Shown: positions 45,193 through 54,717, counted from the first letter of the stretch. The stretch: DNA of 64,000 nucleotides from Butyrivibrio sp. MB2005 (GCF_000424285.1 NZ_AUJP01000012.1:124001-188000), one strand, 5' to 3'. Notes: generated from the letters alone by a model not told the origin. Translations and numbers: made by a program.

Positions 45193-46191
45193 ATGGCAAT
45201 CAATTTACAGGGAAGAGATTTTTTGAAACTGCTGGATTTTACACCGGAAGAGATTGAGTACATGCTGGATCTTGCAGCTGAACTTAAGGAGAAAAAACAA
45301 AAGGGGATTCTTCATGATGAGCTCAGAGGCAGAAATGTTGCTCTGATATTTGAGAAAACAAGTACTCGTACCCGCTGTGCATTTGAAGTTGCCGCACATG
45401 ACCTTGGTATGGGAACCACATATCTTGACCCTACGGGCTCACAGATTGGTAAGAAGGAGAGCATCGCAGACACAGCCCGCGTGCTTTCAAGCATGTACGA
45501 CGGAATAGAATACAGAGGCTTTGGACAGGAGATAGTTGACGAGCTTGCGAAGTATTCCAAGGTTCCTGTATGGAACGGACTTACCAATGAGTTCCATCCC
45601 ACACAGATGCTTGCAGATCTCCTTACAATCAGGGAGCATTTTGGACATCTTAAGGGTATAAAAATGGTATACATGGGTGATGCCAGATATAACACAGGTA
45701 ATTCACTTATGGTTGCCTGCGCTAAGATGGGAATGCACTTTGTTTCATGTGCTCCAAGGAAATACTGGCAGAGCAAAGAGCTTATCGATACCTGTAAGGA
45801 TATAGCAAAAGAGACGGGTGCTGTCATTGAGAATACTGAGGATGTTATGGCTGCTACAAAAGGCGCAGATGTAATAGCAACCGATGTATGGGTGTCAATG
45901 GGCGAGCCTGCAGATATCTGGAAAGAGAGAATAACTGATCTTAAGCCCTATGCCGTAACCTCAGAGGTTATGGAAAATGCCGGCGAAAAGGCAGTATTTA
46001 TGCATTGTCTTCCTGCATTCCATGATCTTGGTACAGGAATCGGAAGAGAGATAAAGGAACAATTCGGACTTGATGAGATGGAGGTTACAAACGAAGTCTT
46101 TGAGTCCGAGCAGTCAATAGTTTTTCAAGAGGCAGAAAATCGTATGCATACCATAAAGGCAGTAATGTATGCAACGGTCGTTAGAAAATGA
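45193..46191 (+). CDS. argF: Ornithine carbamoyltransferase
   Basis: 332 residues. The carbamoyl-phosphate motif [19 protein letters not shown], the [12 protein letters not shown] segment and the C-terminal [16 protein letters not shown] (ornithine-binding) mark an OTCase. It makes citrulline from ornithine and carbamoyl phosphate, either for arginine synthesis or, in reverse, for catabolism (argF/arcB cannot be told apart by sequence alone). Ribosome site GGGAGG. It overlaps the birA gene by ATGA. Confidence 0.95.
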   Translation: MAINLQGRDFLKLLDFTPEEIEYMLDLAAELKEKKQKGILHDELRGRNVALIFEKTSTRTRCAFEVAAHDLGMGTTYLDPTGSQIGKKESIADTARVLSSMYDGIEYRGFGQEIVDELAKYSKVPVWNGLTNEFHPTQMLADLLTIREHFGHLKGIKMVYMGDARYNTGNSLMVACAKMGMHFVSCAPRKYWQSKELIDTCKDIAKETGAVIENTEDVMAATKGADVIATDVWVSMGEPADIWKERITDLKPYAVTSEVMENAGEKAVFMHCLPAFHDLGTGIGREIKEQFGLDEMEVTNEVFESEQSIVFQEAENRMHTIKAVMYATVVRK

Positions 46192-47015
46192 TGGATAAAA
46201 GAACAATAGAAGCTGCGCTTACAACGGATTATGTGGGAAGAGACCTGGAGTTTTATCCTGTGATCGATTCCACCAACAATGTAGCCAAGGCAGCAGGTGA
46301 TGAAGGAAGAGCCTCCGGTTTTCTTGCTGTAGCAGACAGGCAGGATGCTGGCAGAGGCAGCAGAGGCAGGAGCTGGATAAGTCCTGCAGGTCACAATATT
46401 TTCATGAGCCTTATGGTGAGACCAAAGATTCCTATGGATAAGGTATCAGGTCTTACGCTTGTTATGGCGCTGTCTGTATCTGAGGCTATAGATGAAGCCA
46501 TGAAGGCTGCAGGTGTAAGTGATGATGTAAGAACAGGCATCAAATGGCCAAACGACATCGTATTAAACAAAAGGAAGATCTGCGGTATACTTACAGAGCT
46601 TCACATGATGCCGGGTAGCGAAGAGTACTTCGTAGTGATAGGCTGCGGCATAAACGTTAATCAGCCGGCTGACCTTTTTGCGGAAGAAATCCGTGATATG
46701 GCAGGCTCCGTTTTTTCAGAGACAGGAAAAGAGCTGGACAGATCAAAGCTTATAGCTTTTTGTATGAAGTGCTTCGAAGAGAATTATGCAAAGTACGAGG
46801 AGAGGTGTGACCTGTCACTCCTTAAGGATGACTACGAGAGGAGACTGCTTAATATAAACAGCAAAGTCAAAATCCTTGATCCTAAGGGAGAATATGAAGC
46901 GGTTGCTCTTGGAATAAACAAAGAGGGTGCTCTTTTAATAAAGAATGAGAAGGGCGAAAGCGAAGAGATAATCGCAGGAGAAGTAAGCGTGAGAGGCCTT
47001 TACGGATATGTATAG
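46188..47015 (+). CDS. birA: Biotin-[acetyl-CoA-carboxylase] ligase (no DNA-binding domain)
   Basis: 275 residues. The catalytic [20 protein letters not shown] and [19 protein letters not shown] motifs and the C-terminal SH3-like domain ([20 protein letters not shown]) are present. The sequence starts directly at the catalytic domain ([14 protein letters not shown]), without the N-terminal winged helix, so it is a ligase that does not regulate biotin genes itself. The start overlaps the argF stop. Confidence 0.93.
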   Translation: MMDKRTIEAALTTDYVGRDLEFYPVIDSTNNVAKAAGDEGRASGFLAVADRQDAGRGSRGRSWISPAGHNIFMSLMVRPKIPMDKVSGLTLVMALSVSEAIDEAMKAAGVSDDVRTGIKWPNDIVLNKRKICGILTELHMMPGSEEYFVVIGCGINVNQPADLFAEEIRDMAGSVFSETGKELDRSKLIAFCMKCFEENYAKYEERCDLSLLKDDYERRLLNINSKVKILDPKGEYEAVALGINKEGALLIKNEKGESEEIIAGEVSVRGLYGYV

Positions 47016-47069
47016 GAGCTCTTGCAGATAGATTTTTATTAAGAGAAAAATAGCAGATGGGAGATAGCT

Positions 47070-47879
47070 ATGTTACTGGCAGTTGATGTTGGAAATACTA
47101 ATATTGCATTTGGTGTTTTAAAGGGACAAAAGATAGTTGCTTCTTTTCGTATGATGTCGCAGACGGCGCATACATCTGATGAGTATGGCAATAACCTTAT
47201 AGCGATGCTTCGAAATAACGGCATAGACAGAGCAGAGATTCAGGGAATAATCGTATCTAGCGTAGTTCCGAATGTGATGCACGCCCTCGTTAATGCCATG
47301 GTGAAGTACCTTGGAAAGCAGCCTTATATCGTGGGGCCCGGCATCAAAACAGGTATCAAGATCGTGACAAAGAACCCCGGAGAGGTTGGACCTGACCTTG
47401 TTGTTGGTGCTGTTGCTGCTTATGAGATGTACGGCGGACCTGTGATAGTTATAGATTTTGGAACAGCTACCACTTATGTTTATATCGATGAAAAGGCTGA
47501 GTTTTCAGTGGGCGTAGTAAGTCCCGGAATCAGGATTTCAGCGAAGGCTCTTTGGCAGGATACAGCGAAGCTCCCTGAGATAGAGATCAAAAAGCCTGAC
47601 AGTATCCTTGCTCAGGAGACCATAAGCTCCATGCAGGCAGGACTTGTGTATGGTCAGATCGGCCAGACCAAATACATAATCAGCGAAATGAAAAGAGAGC
47701 TTGGAAGAGACGATATAAAGGTTGTTGCAACAGGTGGACTTGGAAGACTGATTTCAGAAGAGGTGGAAGAGATAGATGTTTACGAACCCAATCTTTTGAT
47801 CCACGGACTTCGAATTATTTATGAAAAGAATAAGCGCAACAAGCCGCACAATGAAAAATTCACAGAGGCAGAAGAGTAA
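47070..47879 (+). CDS. coaX: Type III pantothenate kinase
   Basis: 269 residues of the ASKHA fold. N-terminal DVGNTNIAFGVLKG (phosphate loop), VVGAVAAYEMYGGPVIVIDF with GTATTYVYID, and VATGGLGRLI match CoaX. It phosphorylates pantothenate, the first step of CoA synthesis. The stop overlaps the start of the next gene by one base. Confidence 0.95.
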   Translation: MLLAVDVGNTNIAFGVLKGQKIVASFRMMSQTAHTSDEYGNNLIAMLRNNGIDRAEIQGIIVSSVVPNVMHALVNAMVKYLGKQPYIVGPGIKTGIKIVTKNPGEVGPDLVVGAVAAYEMYGGPVIVIDFGTATTYVYIDEKAEFSVGVVSPGIRISAKALWQDTAKLPEIEIKKPDSILAQETISSMQAGLVYGQIGQTKYIISEMKRELGRDDIKVVATGGLGRLISEEVEEIDVYEPNLLIHGLRIIYEKNKRNKPHNEKFTEAEE

Positions 47880-48460
47880 TGAGTAACAAAGATTTTGAAG
47901 AAAAAGAAACAAGAGAAGTTTACAGTGATTCTGAGAGCGTAGGCGATGAGAATAAACCTCATTCAGAGACACTTGATGGTAAAAGGCCCGAGGGCAGAAG
48001 ACTTATCATAAATAAAGAGACCGGCAAGATCACCAATGCAGAAACAGGCGAAGAGGTATCAGATATCCAGGTGGTGACTGAAGACGGCTCTCTTGGCAGC
48101 GTATCAGCAGGAGGAAGGATCATCCTCTGCGGAGCAAATGCGTATGAGATGAAGTATTATTTTAACCCACTTTTTAAGAAGATTCCCGAGAGCATTCAGA
48201 AGGAGCTGCACATTATATCTGTGCTTTTTACTCAGGAAGCAGGTGGTGTTTTCACAATCGAGTTTGAGGATGACGGAACCATTACAATGGAGACCACAAG
48301 AGATGAAGATGATATCACCTATGATGAGATAAGCGCAGGACTTCTTATTGGTGAAGTCAGAAGACAGAGACAGGATCTCTTTGAGGCACTTCAGATGTAC
48401 TACAGAGCCATGATCCTTCATGAGGATGTCAGCGCTATCTTAAGTGAGGATGATGAGTAA
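47879..48460 (+). CDS. DUF6145-like protein
   Basis: 193 residues, soluble and acidic. After a charged, variable N-terminus of about 75 residues comes a conserved block: YEMKYYFNPLFKKIPESIQK, VLFTQEAGGVFTIEFEDDGT, YDEISAGLLIGEVRRQRQ and LFEALQMYYRAMI. I recall this as DUF6145, a family of unknown function confined largely to Lachnospiraceae. It shares single-base stop/start overlaps with coaX upstream and dusB downstream, so the three are co-translated. Confidence 0.7.
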   Translation: MSNKDFEEKETREVYSDSESVGDENKPHSETLDGKRPEGRRLIINKETGKITNAETGEEVSDIQVVTEDGSLGSVSAGGRIILCGANAYEMKYYFNPLFKKIPESIQKELHIISVLFTQEAGGVFTIEFEDDGTITMETTRDEDDITYDEISAGLLIGEVRRQRQDLFEALQMYYRAMILHEDVSAILSEDDE

Positions 48461-49488
48461 TGCAAAGACACTTTAATGCTTTTCGGGATAAAAGTGTAAA
48501 ATATAATGATTATCTTCATCCGCTTTTGATAGGTGATGTGGAACTGAAAAACAATATAATCTTAGGTCCCATGGCAGGGGTATCGGACCTTCCTTTCAGG
48601 CTTTTGTGCAACGAGATGGGCGCAGGACTTGTCTGCATGGAAATGGTAAGCGGCAAAGCCATAACCTACAATAATAAAAACACAGGTATGATGATGGAGA
48701 TTCATCCATCAGAGCGTCCCGTATCGCTGCAGCTTTTTGGAAGTGAGCCCGAGATAATGGCGGAGGCCACAAGGATAATCTCAAACAGGCCCTACGACAT
48801 CCTTGATGTAAACATGGGATGCCCGGTGCCCAAGGTTGTATCCAACGGCGAAGGCTCTGCACTTATGAAAAATCCCGAGCTTATAGAGAAAATTGTGGCG
48901 GCAATGGTAAACGAAACAGACAGACCTGTGACCGTTAAAATAAGAAAAGGTTTTACGGAATCAAGCGTCAACGCAGTTGAATGTGCATTGGCAGCAGAGG
49001 AAGGCGGCGCATCCGCAGTGGCTGTCCATGGAAGGACCAGAGAGCAGTATTACAGCGGGAAGGCTGACTGGAACATAATCCGCAGAGTAAAGGAAGCTGT
49101 AAGAATTCCTGTTATAGGTAACGGCGATGTTGCAGACGGTCCAAGCGCTAAAGCAATGATAGAAGAGACCGGGTGCGATGGCGTTATGATAGCAAGAGCT
49201 GCTGAAGGTAATCCCTGGATTTTCAGAGAGGTTATTTCTTATCTTGAGACAGGGGAGGCAGTGACAAGACCTTCTCTTAAGGAAATGTATGAAATTGTTA
49301 TCAGGCATGCGGATCTGCAGCTTAAGTATAAGGGCGAGTACATAGGAATTCGTGAAATGAGAAAGCATGTAGCCTGGTATACCACAGGGCTTCCGGGTTC
49401 AGCAAAGTTCCGCGCAGCAATCAATCAGATGGACGACATGGATTCTCTCAAGAAAGCCTGTGCGGAGATATTTAAAATAGAATCATGA
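48460..49488 (+). CDS. dusB: tRNA-dihydrouridine synthase
   Basis: 342 residues; FMN-binding TIM barrel with LGPMAGVSDLPFRLLCNE, the catalytic Cys in VNMGCPVPKVVSNGEGSALM, TVKIRKGF, AVHGRTREQYYSGKADW, GNGDV and GVMIARAAEGNPWIF. It reduces uridines in tRNA. The ATG overlaps the stop of the preceding gene (TAATG). Confidence 0.93.
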   Translation: MQRHFNAFRDKSVKYNDYLHPLLIGDVELKNNIILGPMAGVSDLPFRLLCNEMGAGLVCMEMVSGKAITYNNKNTGMMMEIHPSERPVSLQLFGSEPEIMAEATRIISNRPYDILDVNMGCPVPKVVSNGEGSALMKNPELIEKIVAAMVNETDRPVTVKIRKGFTESSVNAVECALAAEEGGASAVAVHGRTREQYYSGKADWNIIRRVKEAVRIPVIGNGDVADGPSAKAMIEETGCDGVMIARAAEGNPWIFREVISYLETGEAVTRPSLKEMYEIVIRHADLQLKYKGEYIGIREMRKHVAWYTTGLPGSAKFRAAINQMDDMDSLKKACAEIFKIES

Positions 49489-49546
49489 AAATAACTATTG
49501 GATCGCACTGCTTAATGTGGTGCGATTCTCATAATTTTAAATAATT

Positions 49547-49575
49547 TTGACTTTTTATGCATATACATATATAAT
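49547..49575 (+). promoter_or_regulatory. Sigma-A promoter of greA
   Basis: TTGACT (49547-49552), 17-bp spacer, TATAAT (49570-49575). A small hairpin (ATCGCAC ... GTGCGAT, 49501-49526) just before it may end the dusB transcript. Confidence 0.8.
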
Positions 49576-49645
49576 ACTTTGGACTATAAACTCGTATATC
49601 ACGGACGCAGATGGCGATCCGATTTTAAGAAGGGAAGTTATAAAA

Positions 49646-50125
49646 ATGGAAGAGAAGAAAAACATTCTTACTTACGAAGGTCTTAAAGCTTATGAAGACG
49701 AGCTTCATGAACTCAAGGTAGTAAGACGTTCAGAAGTAGCAGAGAAAATCAAAGAAGCTCGTGAGCAGGGTGACCTTTCCGAGAATGCTGAGTACGATGC
49801 AGCTAAAGATGAGCAGCGCGACATCGAGGCTCGTATCGAGGAGCTTGAGAAGATCCTTAAGAACGCAGAAGTTGTTATCGATGAAGATGTTGATATCAAC
49901 AAGGTTAGCGTAGGTTGTAAGGTTAAGCTTCTTGATATGGAAGTTAACGAAGAGATCGAATACAGCATCGTTGGTTCATCAGAGGCTAACAGCCTTAAGG
50001 GCAAGATCAGTAATGAGTCACCTGTTGGTAAGGCTCTTATCGGAGCAAAGGTTGGCGACATCGTTGATGCAGAGACACTTATGGGAGTTTTCCAGTACAA
50101 GGTATTAGAAATTGTTCGTAAGTAA
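49646..50125 (+). CDS. greA: Transcription elongation factor GreA
   Basis: 159 residues from ATG 49646 (MEEKKNILTYEGLKAYEDEL), after GAAGGGAA; this gives the family length, whereas upstream in-frame codons lie in the promoter. The N-terminal coiled coil with acidic tip (EQGDLSENAEYDAAKDEQRD) and the C-terminal FKBP-like domain (SVGCKVKLLDMEVNEEIEYS, ISNESPVGKALIGAKVGDIV) are present. It rescues stalled RNA polymerase. Confidence 0.96.
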   Translation: MEEKKNILTYEGLKAYEDELHELKVVRRSEVAEKIKEAREQGDLSENAEYDAAKDEQRDIEARIEELEKILKNAEVVIDEDVDINKVSVGCKVKLLDMEVNEEIEYSIVGSSEANSLKGKISNESPVGKALIGAKVGDIVDAETLMGVFQYKVLEIVRK

Positions 50126-50142
50126 TCTGAGATGGTATTAGT

Positions 50143-50179
50143 GTATTGGGGACGATGTAATTTGTCCCCAATACTTTTG
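50143..50179 (+). terminator. greA terminator
   Basis: GTATTGGGGAC pairs perfectly with GTCCCCAATAC across GATGTAATTT, followed by TTTTGT. Confidence 0.9.
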
Positions 50180-50216
50180 TAACTATAGTTTTTTTGTTTA
50201 GAAGAAGGAAAAAGAA

Positions 50217-51782
50217 GTGGCAGAGAATCAGCAGAATAATCAAAAGAACCAGAAGACAGAAGATATTAACCAGCTTAAGAAAGTACGTCGTGAGAAGCTT
50301 GCTGACCTTCAGGCAGCAGGTAACGATCCTTTCCAGATCGTAAAATATGATCAGACACATCACGCACAGGAGATCAGAGATAACTTCGATAAACTTGAAG
50401 TTGTACCCGAGACAGACGCAGAGGGTAAGCAGATCACTCCTGAGCTTTCAGAGATTCCTGAGGAGAAAATCGTTTCTCTTGCAGGTCGTATGATGAGCAA
50501 GCGTGTTATGGGTAAGGCATCTTTTGCAAACCTTCAGGATAAGTCAGGCCGTATGCAGCTCTACGTTTCAAGAAACGATCTTGGCGACGATTCCTACGCT
50601 GCATTTAAGAAGATGGATATCGGCGATATCATCGGCGTTAAGGGCTTTGCTTTCAGAACTAAGACAGGTGAGATTTCTGTTCATGTTAAGGAGCTGACTC
50701 TTTTATCCAAGTCACTTCAGCCCCTTCCGGAGAAATTCCACGGACTTACAGATACAGAGATTCGTTTCAGACAGCGTTATGTTGACCTCATCATGAATGA
50801 AGAGGTTAAGGAAACTTTCATCAAGAGATCACAGATCATCCAGGAGATCCGTAACTTCCTTGCTGCAAGAGACTTCATGGAAGTTGAGACACCTATGCTG
50901 GTTGAGAATGCCGGCGGTGCAGCTGCAAGACCTTTCCTCACACACTACAATGCACTTGATGAGGAGAGAAAACTTCGTATCTCACTTGAGCTCTACCTTA
51001 AGAGGCTTATCGTAGGCGGACTTGAGAGAGTATTCGAGATCGGACGTGTATTCAGAAACGAAGGTACTGATACAAGACACAATCCTGAGTTCACACTTAT
51101 GGAGCTGTATCAGGCATATACAGATTATGAAGGAATGATGGAGCTCACAGAGAGCATGTTCCGTTACCTCGCTGAGAAGGTTTGCGGCACAACTCAGGTT
51201 CCTTACGGTGATCACATCATCGACCTTGGTAAGCCCTTCGAGCGTCTTACCATGAACGAAGCCATCAAGAAGTACGCAGGCGTTGACTTCGATACAGTTA
51301 AGACAGATGAGGAAGCAAAGGCTATTGCTAAAGAGCATCACGTTGAATTTGAGGATCGTCACACCAAGGGTGATATCATCAATCTCTTCTTTGAGGAGTT
51401 CTGCGAGGAGAAGCTGATCCAGCCTACATTTATCATGGATCATCCTATCGCTATTTCACCTCTTACCAAGAAAAAGCCCTCAGATCCTGAGAAGGTTGAA
51501 CGTTTCGAGCTCTTCATCAACACATGGGAGATGTGCAATGCATACTCAGAGCTTAACGATCCCATCGACCAGCGTGAGCGTTTCGCAGCACAGGATGCCA
51601 ATGCGGCAGCAGGCGACGACGAAGCAGAGCACACAGATGAAGACTTCTTAAACGCCCTTGAGATCGGCATGCCCCCCACCGGCGGCATCGGCTACGGTAT
51701 CGACAGACTTTGCATGCTGTTAACGAATAGCGCTAATATAAGGGAAGTTTTGCTCTTCCCGACGCTAAAATCAAGCAAATGA
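50217..51782 (+). CDS. lysS: Lysyl-tRNA synthetase (class II)
   Basis: 521 residues from GTG 50217 after AGAAGGAA. An N-terminal OB-fold domain (VSLAGRMMSKRVMGKASFAN) precedes the class II core: motif 1 around RRDFMEVETPML-type text (AARDFMEVETPML), motif 2 RVFRNEGTDTRHNPEFTLME and motif 3 GYGIDRLCMLLTNSANIREV. It charges tRNA-Lys. Its stop codon overlaps the ATG of a micro-ORF (ATGA). Confidence 0.96.
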   Translation: MAENQQNNQKNQKTEDINQLKKVRREKLADLQAAGNDPFQIVKYDQTHHAQEIRDNFDKLEVVPETDAEGKQITPELSEIPEEKIVSLAGRMMSKRVMGKASFANLQDKSGRMQLYVSRNDLGDDSYAAFKKMDIGDIIGVKGFAFRTKTGEISVHVKELTLLSKSLQPLPEKFHGLTDTEIRFRQRYVDLIMNEEVKETFIKRSQIIQEIRNFLAARDFMEVETPMLVENAGGAAARPFLTHYNALDEERKLRISLELYLKRLIVGGLERVFEIGRVFRNEGTDTRHNPEFTLMELYQAYTDYEGMMELTESMFRYLAEKVCGTTQVPYGDHIIDLGKPFERLTMNEAIKKYAGVDFDTVKTDEEAKAIAKEHHVEFEDRHTKGDIINLFFEEFCEEKLIQPTFIMDHPIAISPLTKKKPSDPEKVERFELFINTWEMCNAYSELNDPIDQRERFAAQDANAAAGDDEAEHTDEDFLNALEIGMPPTGGIGYGIDRLCMLLTNSANIREVLLFPTLKSSK

Positions 51783-51934
51783 CACACAGCTTCGCGTATT
51801 TACCACGTTTCTCCGTGGAGAACCCGCTGAATCCAAAAATGCATTGGATTTACAACGATTCCATTGGACATCATAGTATGTCAGTGGATGAGTACGTACA
51901 GATTGCCAGCATGAAACAGGGCTTCCATGGATGA
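51779..51934 (+). CDS. Micro-ORF of 51 residues coupled to lysS
   Basis: ATG 51779 overlaps the lysS stop (ATGA). The peptide begins MTHSFAYLPRFSVENPL and ends SVDEYVQIASMKQGFHG. No known domain is recognised. No separate ribosome site is seen, but reinitiation after lysS would suffice. The stop overlaps the next micro-ORF by 8 bases and a terminator follows that ORF, a layout that favours real genes over chance; a decayed gene is the alternative. Confidence 0.4.
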   Translation: MTHSFAYLPRFSVENPLNPKMHWIYNDSIGHHSMSVDEYVQIASMKQGFHG

Positions 51935-52073
51935 ATATGTAGACATAAAAAAGTCCGAAAAATGGTCCAAAAACGACTTAAACGGGATAAAGATTTTGAG
52001 AAAAGTCTTTATCCCGGGGCAAATGTCTCGAGGAATAAGCGGTTCATATCTTTTTGAATCCAAAGAAGCTTAA
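51927..52073 (+). CDS. Micro-ORF of 48 residues
   Basis: ATG 51927 starts inside the end of the preceding micro-ORF and runs to 52073. The product (MDEYVDIKKSEKWSKNDLNG, later KVFIPGQMSRGISGSYLFE) is basic and not recognised. A strong terminator begins 8 bp after its stop. An AGGG lies six bases before the ATG. It could be a small toxin/antitoxin-like or leader product, but nothing in the sequence proves it. Confidence 0.4.
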   Translation: MDEYVDIKKSEKWSKNDLNGIKILRKVFIPGQMSRGISGSYLFESKEA

Positions 52074-52080
52074 TTCTAAT

Positions 52081-52122
52081 CCACATTTCTCTCTATCAAA
52101 AAGAAGAAATGTGGTTTTTTTA
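52081..52122 (+). terminator. Terminator after the lysS-linked micro-ORFs
   Basis: CCACATTTC pairs with GAAATGTGG, followed by TTTTTTTATTT. It probably closes the lysS transcript and separates it from the plasmid-like module. Confidence 0.9.
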
Positions 52123-52188
52123 TTTCTAAAAATCTCAATTCTTTTTTCTTAAATCACATCCTGTAACACCAAAAAACGGAGGTTACAG

Positions 52189-52650
52189 ATGAATCGTTCA
52201 AAATCCCCACCGCCAGTTGATCTGGAAAAGTATCTGGAAGGTAAGAAACATCGCTACTGCACCTACGCCCAGGGAGCGAGGCTCTATGCGATGGCTTACT
52301 GGTCATTTGTGAATATCTGCAAGGAGGCCAAGGCAAATATAAAACTACGAAAGACTGCCCTTGTAGATCTGGATGTTCTTGATGAATACATCGAGAAAAA
52401 CTGCATATTGGATTTGAAAAGAGAGGACGAAGATATGGCAAGAAGAAAACTGGTTGATAACATCGAAGAATTGGTTAAGGAAGGCAAGAAAAAGTATGTG
52501 AGGTACGCAGAAGGTGCAGAGCTCTACTCAATGGGGCTTCATACATTTGAGCAACTGGCAAAAGACGCTAAGGCTACCCGAAAGGTAAAGGGTGTGGTTC
52601 TGTGTAACACGGAAAAAATTGATGCTTTCATCGAGTCATTTGAGGAATAA
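52189..52650 (+). CDS. DUF6462-type DNA-binding-like protein, duplicated domain
   Basis: 153 residues made of two similar halves: HRYCTYAQGARLYAMAYWSF with ICKEAKANIKLRKTALVDLD, and KYVRYAEGAELYSMGLHTFE with LAKDAKATRKVKGVVLCNTE. Each ends in a helix (VLDEYIEKN / KIDAFIESF). This is the DUF6462/excisionase-like helix-turn-helix pattern common on clostridial plasmids and integrative elements, usually as a single copy. The ribosome site is GGAGGTTACAG. It precedes parA by 12 bp, so it likely belongs to the partition operon. Confidence 0.65.
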   Translation: MNRSKSPPPVDLEKYLEGKKHRYCTYAQGARLYAMAYWSFVNICKEAKANIKLRKTALVDLDVLDEYIEKNCILDLKREDEDMARRKLVDNIEELVKEGKKKYVRYAEGAELYSMGLHTFEQLAKDAKATRKVKGVVLCNTEKIDAFIESFEE

Positions 52651-52662
52651 GGAGGAAACTAT

Positions 52663-53475
52663 ATGTCTAAGGTCATAGCAGTAGCAAATCAAAAAGGGGG
52701 TGTAGGGAAGACCGTTTCTGCCGTAAATCTGGGCATCGGGCTTGCAAGAGAAGGCTACAGGGTACTGAATATCGACGCGGATCCCCAGGGATCAATGACA
52801 ATCAGTCTAGGCTGTGATGAGCCGGACAGACTGGACTATTCCCTGGCTACAGCTCTTGTAAATATCATCAATGACGAGCCTGTGGATGTTTCACAGGGCC
52901 TCATCCACCATCCGGAAGGAGTTGACCTGATGCCGGGTAATATAGAACTTTCCAGCCTGGAGATCAGCATGACCGGTGTTATAAGCAGGGAGACGATCCT
53001 CAGAGAATATGTGGACAAGGCCAGAGAGCTTTACGACTACATTATTATCGACTGCATGCCATCTCTTGGCATGATGACCATAAATGCTCTTGCCTGCGCA
53101 GATTCTGTTATTATTCCATGCCAGGCTGCGTATCTTCCGGTGAAGGGGCTGCAGCAGCTTATTAAGACTATAGGAAGAGTAAAGCGTCAGCTCAATCCTA
53201 AGCTTGAGATTGAGGGAATCCTCATCACTATGGTGGATAACAGAACCAATTATGCAAAAGATATTGCTGCTCAGATTTATGATGTCTATTCATCAAGCAT
53301 CAATGTTTTTGAGACAGAGATCCCTTTATCTGTGAGAGCTGCCGAGATAAGCGCTTCAGGAAGCAGCCTGTACCAATATGATCCAAAAGGAAAGGCAGCA
53401 TTTGCTTACACGAGTTTCATAAAGGAGGTTATGAACAATGGCACAAAGAGTTGGTCAGAAAGTAAAGCTATCTAG
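52663..53475 (+). CDS. parA: ParA family partition ATPase
   Basis: 270 residues. Deviant Walker A VANQKGGVGKTVSAVNLG at about residues 6-23; NIDADPQGSMTISLG; and IIIDCMPSLGMMTINAL for Walker B. It drives segregation of plasmid or chromosome DNA together with ParB. No N-terminal helix-turn-helix, so it is of the shorter type. Its 3' end contains the ribosome site AAAGGAGG of parB and overlaps it by 38 bp. Confidence 0.9.
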   Translation: MSKVIAVANQKGGVGKTVSAVNLGIGLAREGYRVLNIDADPQGSMTISLGCDEPDRLDYSLATALVNIINDEPVDVSQGLIHHPEGVDLMPGNIELSSLEISMTGVISRETILREYVDKARELYDYIIIDCMPSLGMMTINALACADSVIIPCQAAYLPVKGLQQLIKTIGRVKRQLNPKLEIEGILITMVDNRTNYAKDIAAQIYDVYSSSINVFETEIPLSVRAAEISASGSSLYQYDPKGKAAFAYTSFIKEVMNNGTKSWSESKAI

Positions 53476-54349
53476 TATAGATGAGCTCCTCGGTGTTCCA
53501 AGCACCGAGGGGACTGTAGATCTCGATGTAATGACTATATATCCCTTTGAGAATCATCCTTTCAGGGTTGTTGATGATGAAAAGATGGATGAGCTGGTGG
53601 AAAGCATCAAGGAAAGCGGAGTTCTTACTCCGGTTCTTGTAAGACCGGATGATGAAGGCACTTATGAGATGATTTCCGGCCACAGAAGGCTCCATGCAGC
53701 TAAAAGAGCGGGGCTTAGGAAGATTCCGGCAATCATCAAGGAAATGACCAATGATGATGCCACGATTGCCATGGTTAATGCGAACATGCAGAGGGAAGAG
53801 ATTCTTCCTAGCGAAAGAGCATTTGCTTTTAAGATGAAAATGGATGCAATTAAGCACCAAGGGAAAGAGTTAACAGGAACTTTGTTTCTTGAAGAAACAA
53901 AGTCAAACTCAGGGGACATTGTTGGTAAGGCAAGTGGACTAAACAGAACGCAAGTGTTTAGATACATCAGACTTACAGAACTGATTCCCAAGTTGTTGAA
54001 AATGGTTGATGAAGGAAAACTTGCCGTTTTTGTAGGAGTTGAGATTTCCTATTTTAATCATACTTATCAGCAATGGCTATACGAATACATTACCGAAAAC
54101 GGCATGATAAAGCAGGAGCAGTTAATTGAGCTCAGACCTTACCGTGAAGATGATTCTCTCACACAAGAGCAGATGATAGATATTCTGATCAAGAACAGGT
54201 CCACTCCTCATGTAAGAAAGAAGATCACTTTCAACGAGCGCAAACTCAACCAGTACTTTCCTGCCTACTACTCTCAGACACAGATTGAGAAGATTCTTCT
54301 GGAATTCTGTGAGGAGTGGAAGAGAACCCACGAAAGCGAGGACAACTGA
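53438..54349 (+). CDS. parB: ParB/Spo0J family partition protein
   Basis: 303 residues. The ParB-N CTPase-type domain reads FENHPFRVVDDEKMDELVES, LTPVLVRPDDEGTYEMISGH, RRLHAAKRAGLRKIPAII and NMQREEILPSERAFAFKMKM; the helix-turn-helix follows (VGKASGLNRTQVFRYIRLTE). The C-terminal third is unusual (FNERKLNQYFPAYYSQTQIE), as seen in ParB proteins of mobile elements rather than chromosomal Spo0J. Its end is 2 bp from the next start. Confidence 0.9.
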   Translation: MAQRVGQKVKLSSIDELLGVPSTEGTVDLDVMTIYPFENHPFRVVDDEKMDELVESIKESGVLTPVLVRPDDEGTYEMISGHRRLHAAKRAGLRKIPAIIKEMTNDDATIAMVNANMQREEILPSERAFAFKMKMDAIKHQGKELTGTLFLEETKSNSGDIVGKASGLNRTQVFRYIRLTELIPKLLKMVDEGKLAVFVGVEISYFNHTYQQWLYEYITENGMIKQEQLIELRPYREDDSLTQEQMIDILIKNRSTPHVRKKITFNERKLNQYFPAYYSQTQIEKILLEFCEEWKRTHESEDN

Positions 54350-54351
54350 CT

Positions 54352-54717
54352 ATGATGGACTATTTCTATAATACCCAGGCTGAGCAGTTTGCTTCTGTAG
54401 AGATTCCGAAAGAACTTCTGACGGGGAAGAGCTTTTCTTCCCTGTCGGCTTCGGCCAAGATGCTGTACGCAGTTCTTTTAGATCGGATGCGTGAAGCAAA
54501 AAGGCATAACTGGTATGACGAAGAAAACCGTGTTTATATCATTTATCCGCTCAGAAAGCTGGAGGAAGATATTTCTTTTTCCAGGCACACTATTATCGAC
54601 AGCATGAACGAGCTTGAAGAGTTTGGCCTTATATATAAGCTTCAGGTCAAGGGCAAACCAAGCAAAATCTACGTAAAAAATTTCAATAAGAGGCGCGTGT
54701 TTCAGTTGATAGGGTAG
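54352..54717 (+). CDS. Short RepA_N-type replication initiator-like protein
   Basis: 121 residues from ATG 54352, with GAGGA upstream inside parB. FYNTQAEQFASVEIPKELLT, LSASAKMLYAVLLDRMREAK and FSRHTIIDSMNELEEFGLIY form the RepA_N winged-helix domain. It ends right after that domain (KPSKIYVKNF), lacking the C-terminal part that the next gene has. It may be a regulator derived from an initiator, or a truncated copy. Confidence 0.75.
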   Translation: MMDYFYNTQAEQFASVEIPKELLTGKSFSSLSASAKMLYAVLLDRMREAKRHNWYDEENRVYIIYPLRKLEEDISFSRHTIIDSMNELEEFGLIYKLQVKGKPSKIYVKNFNKRRVFQLIG

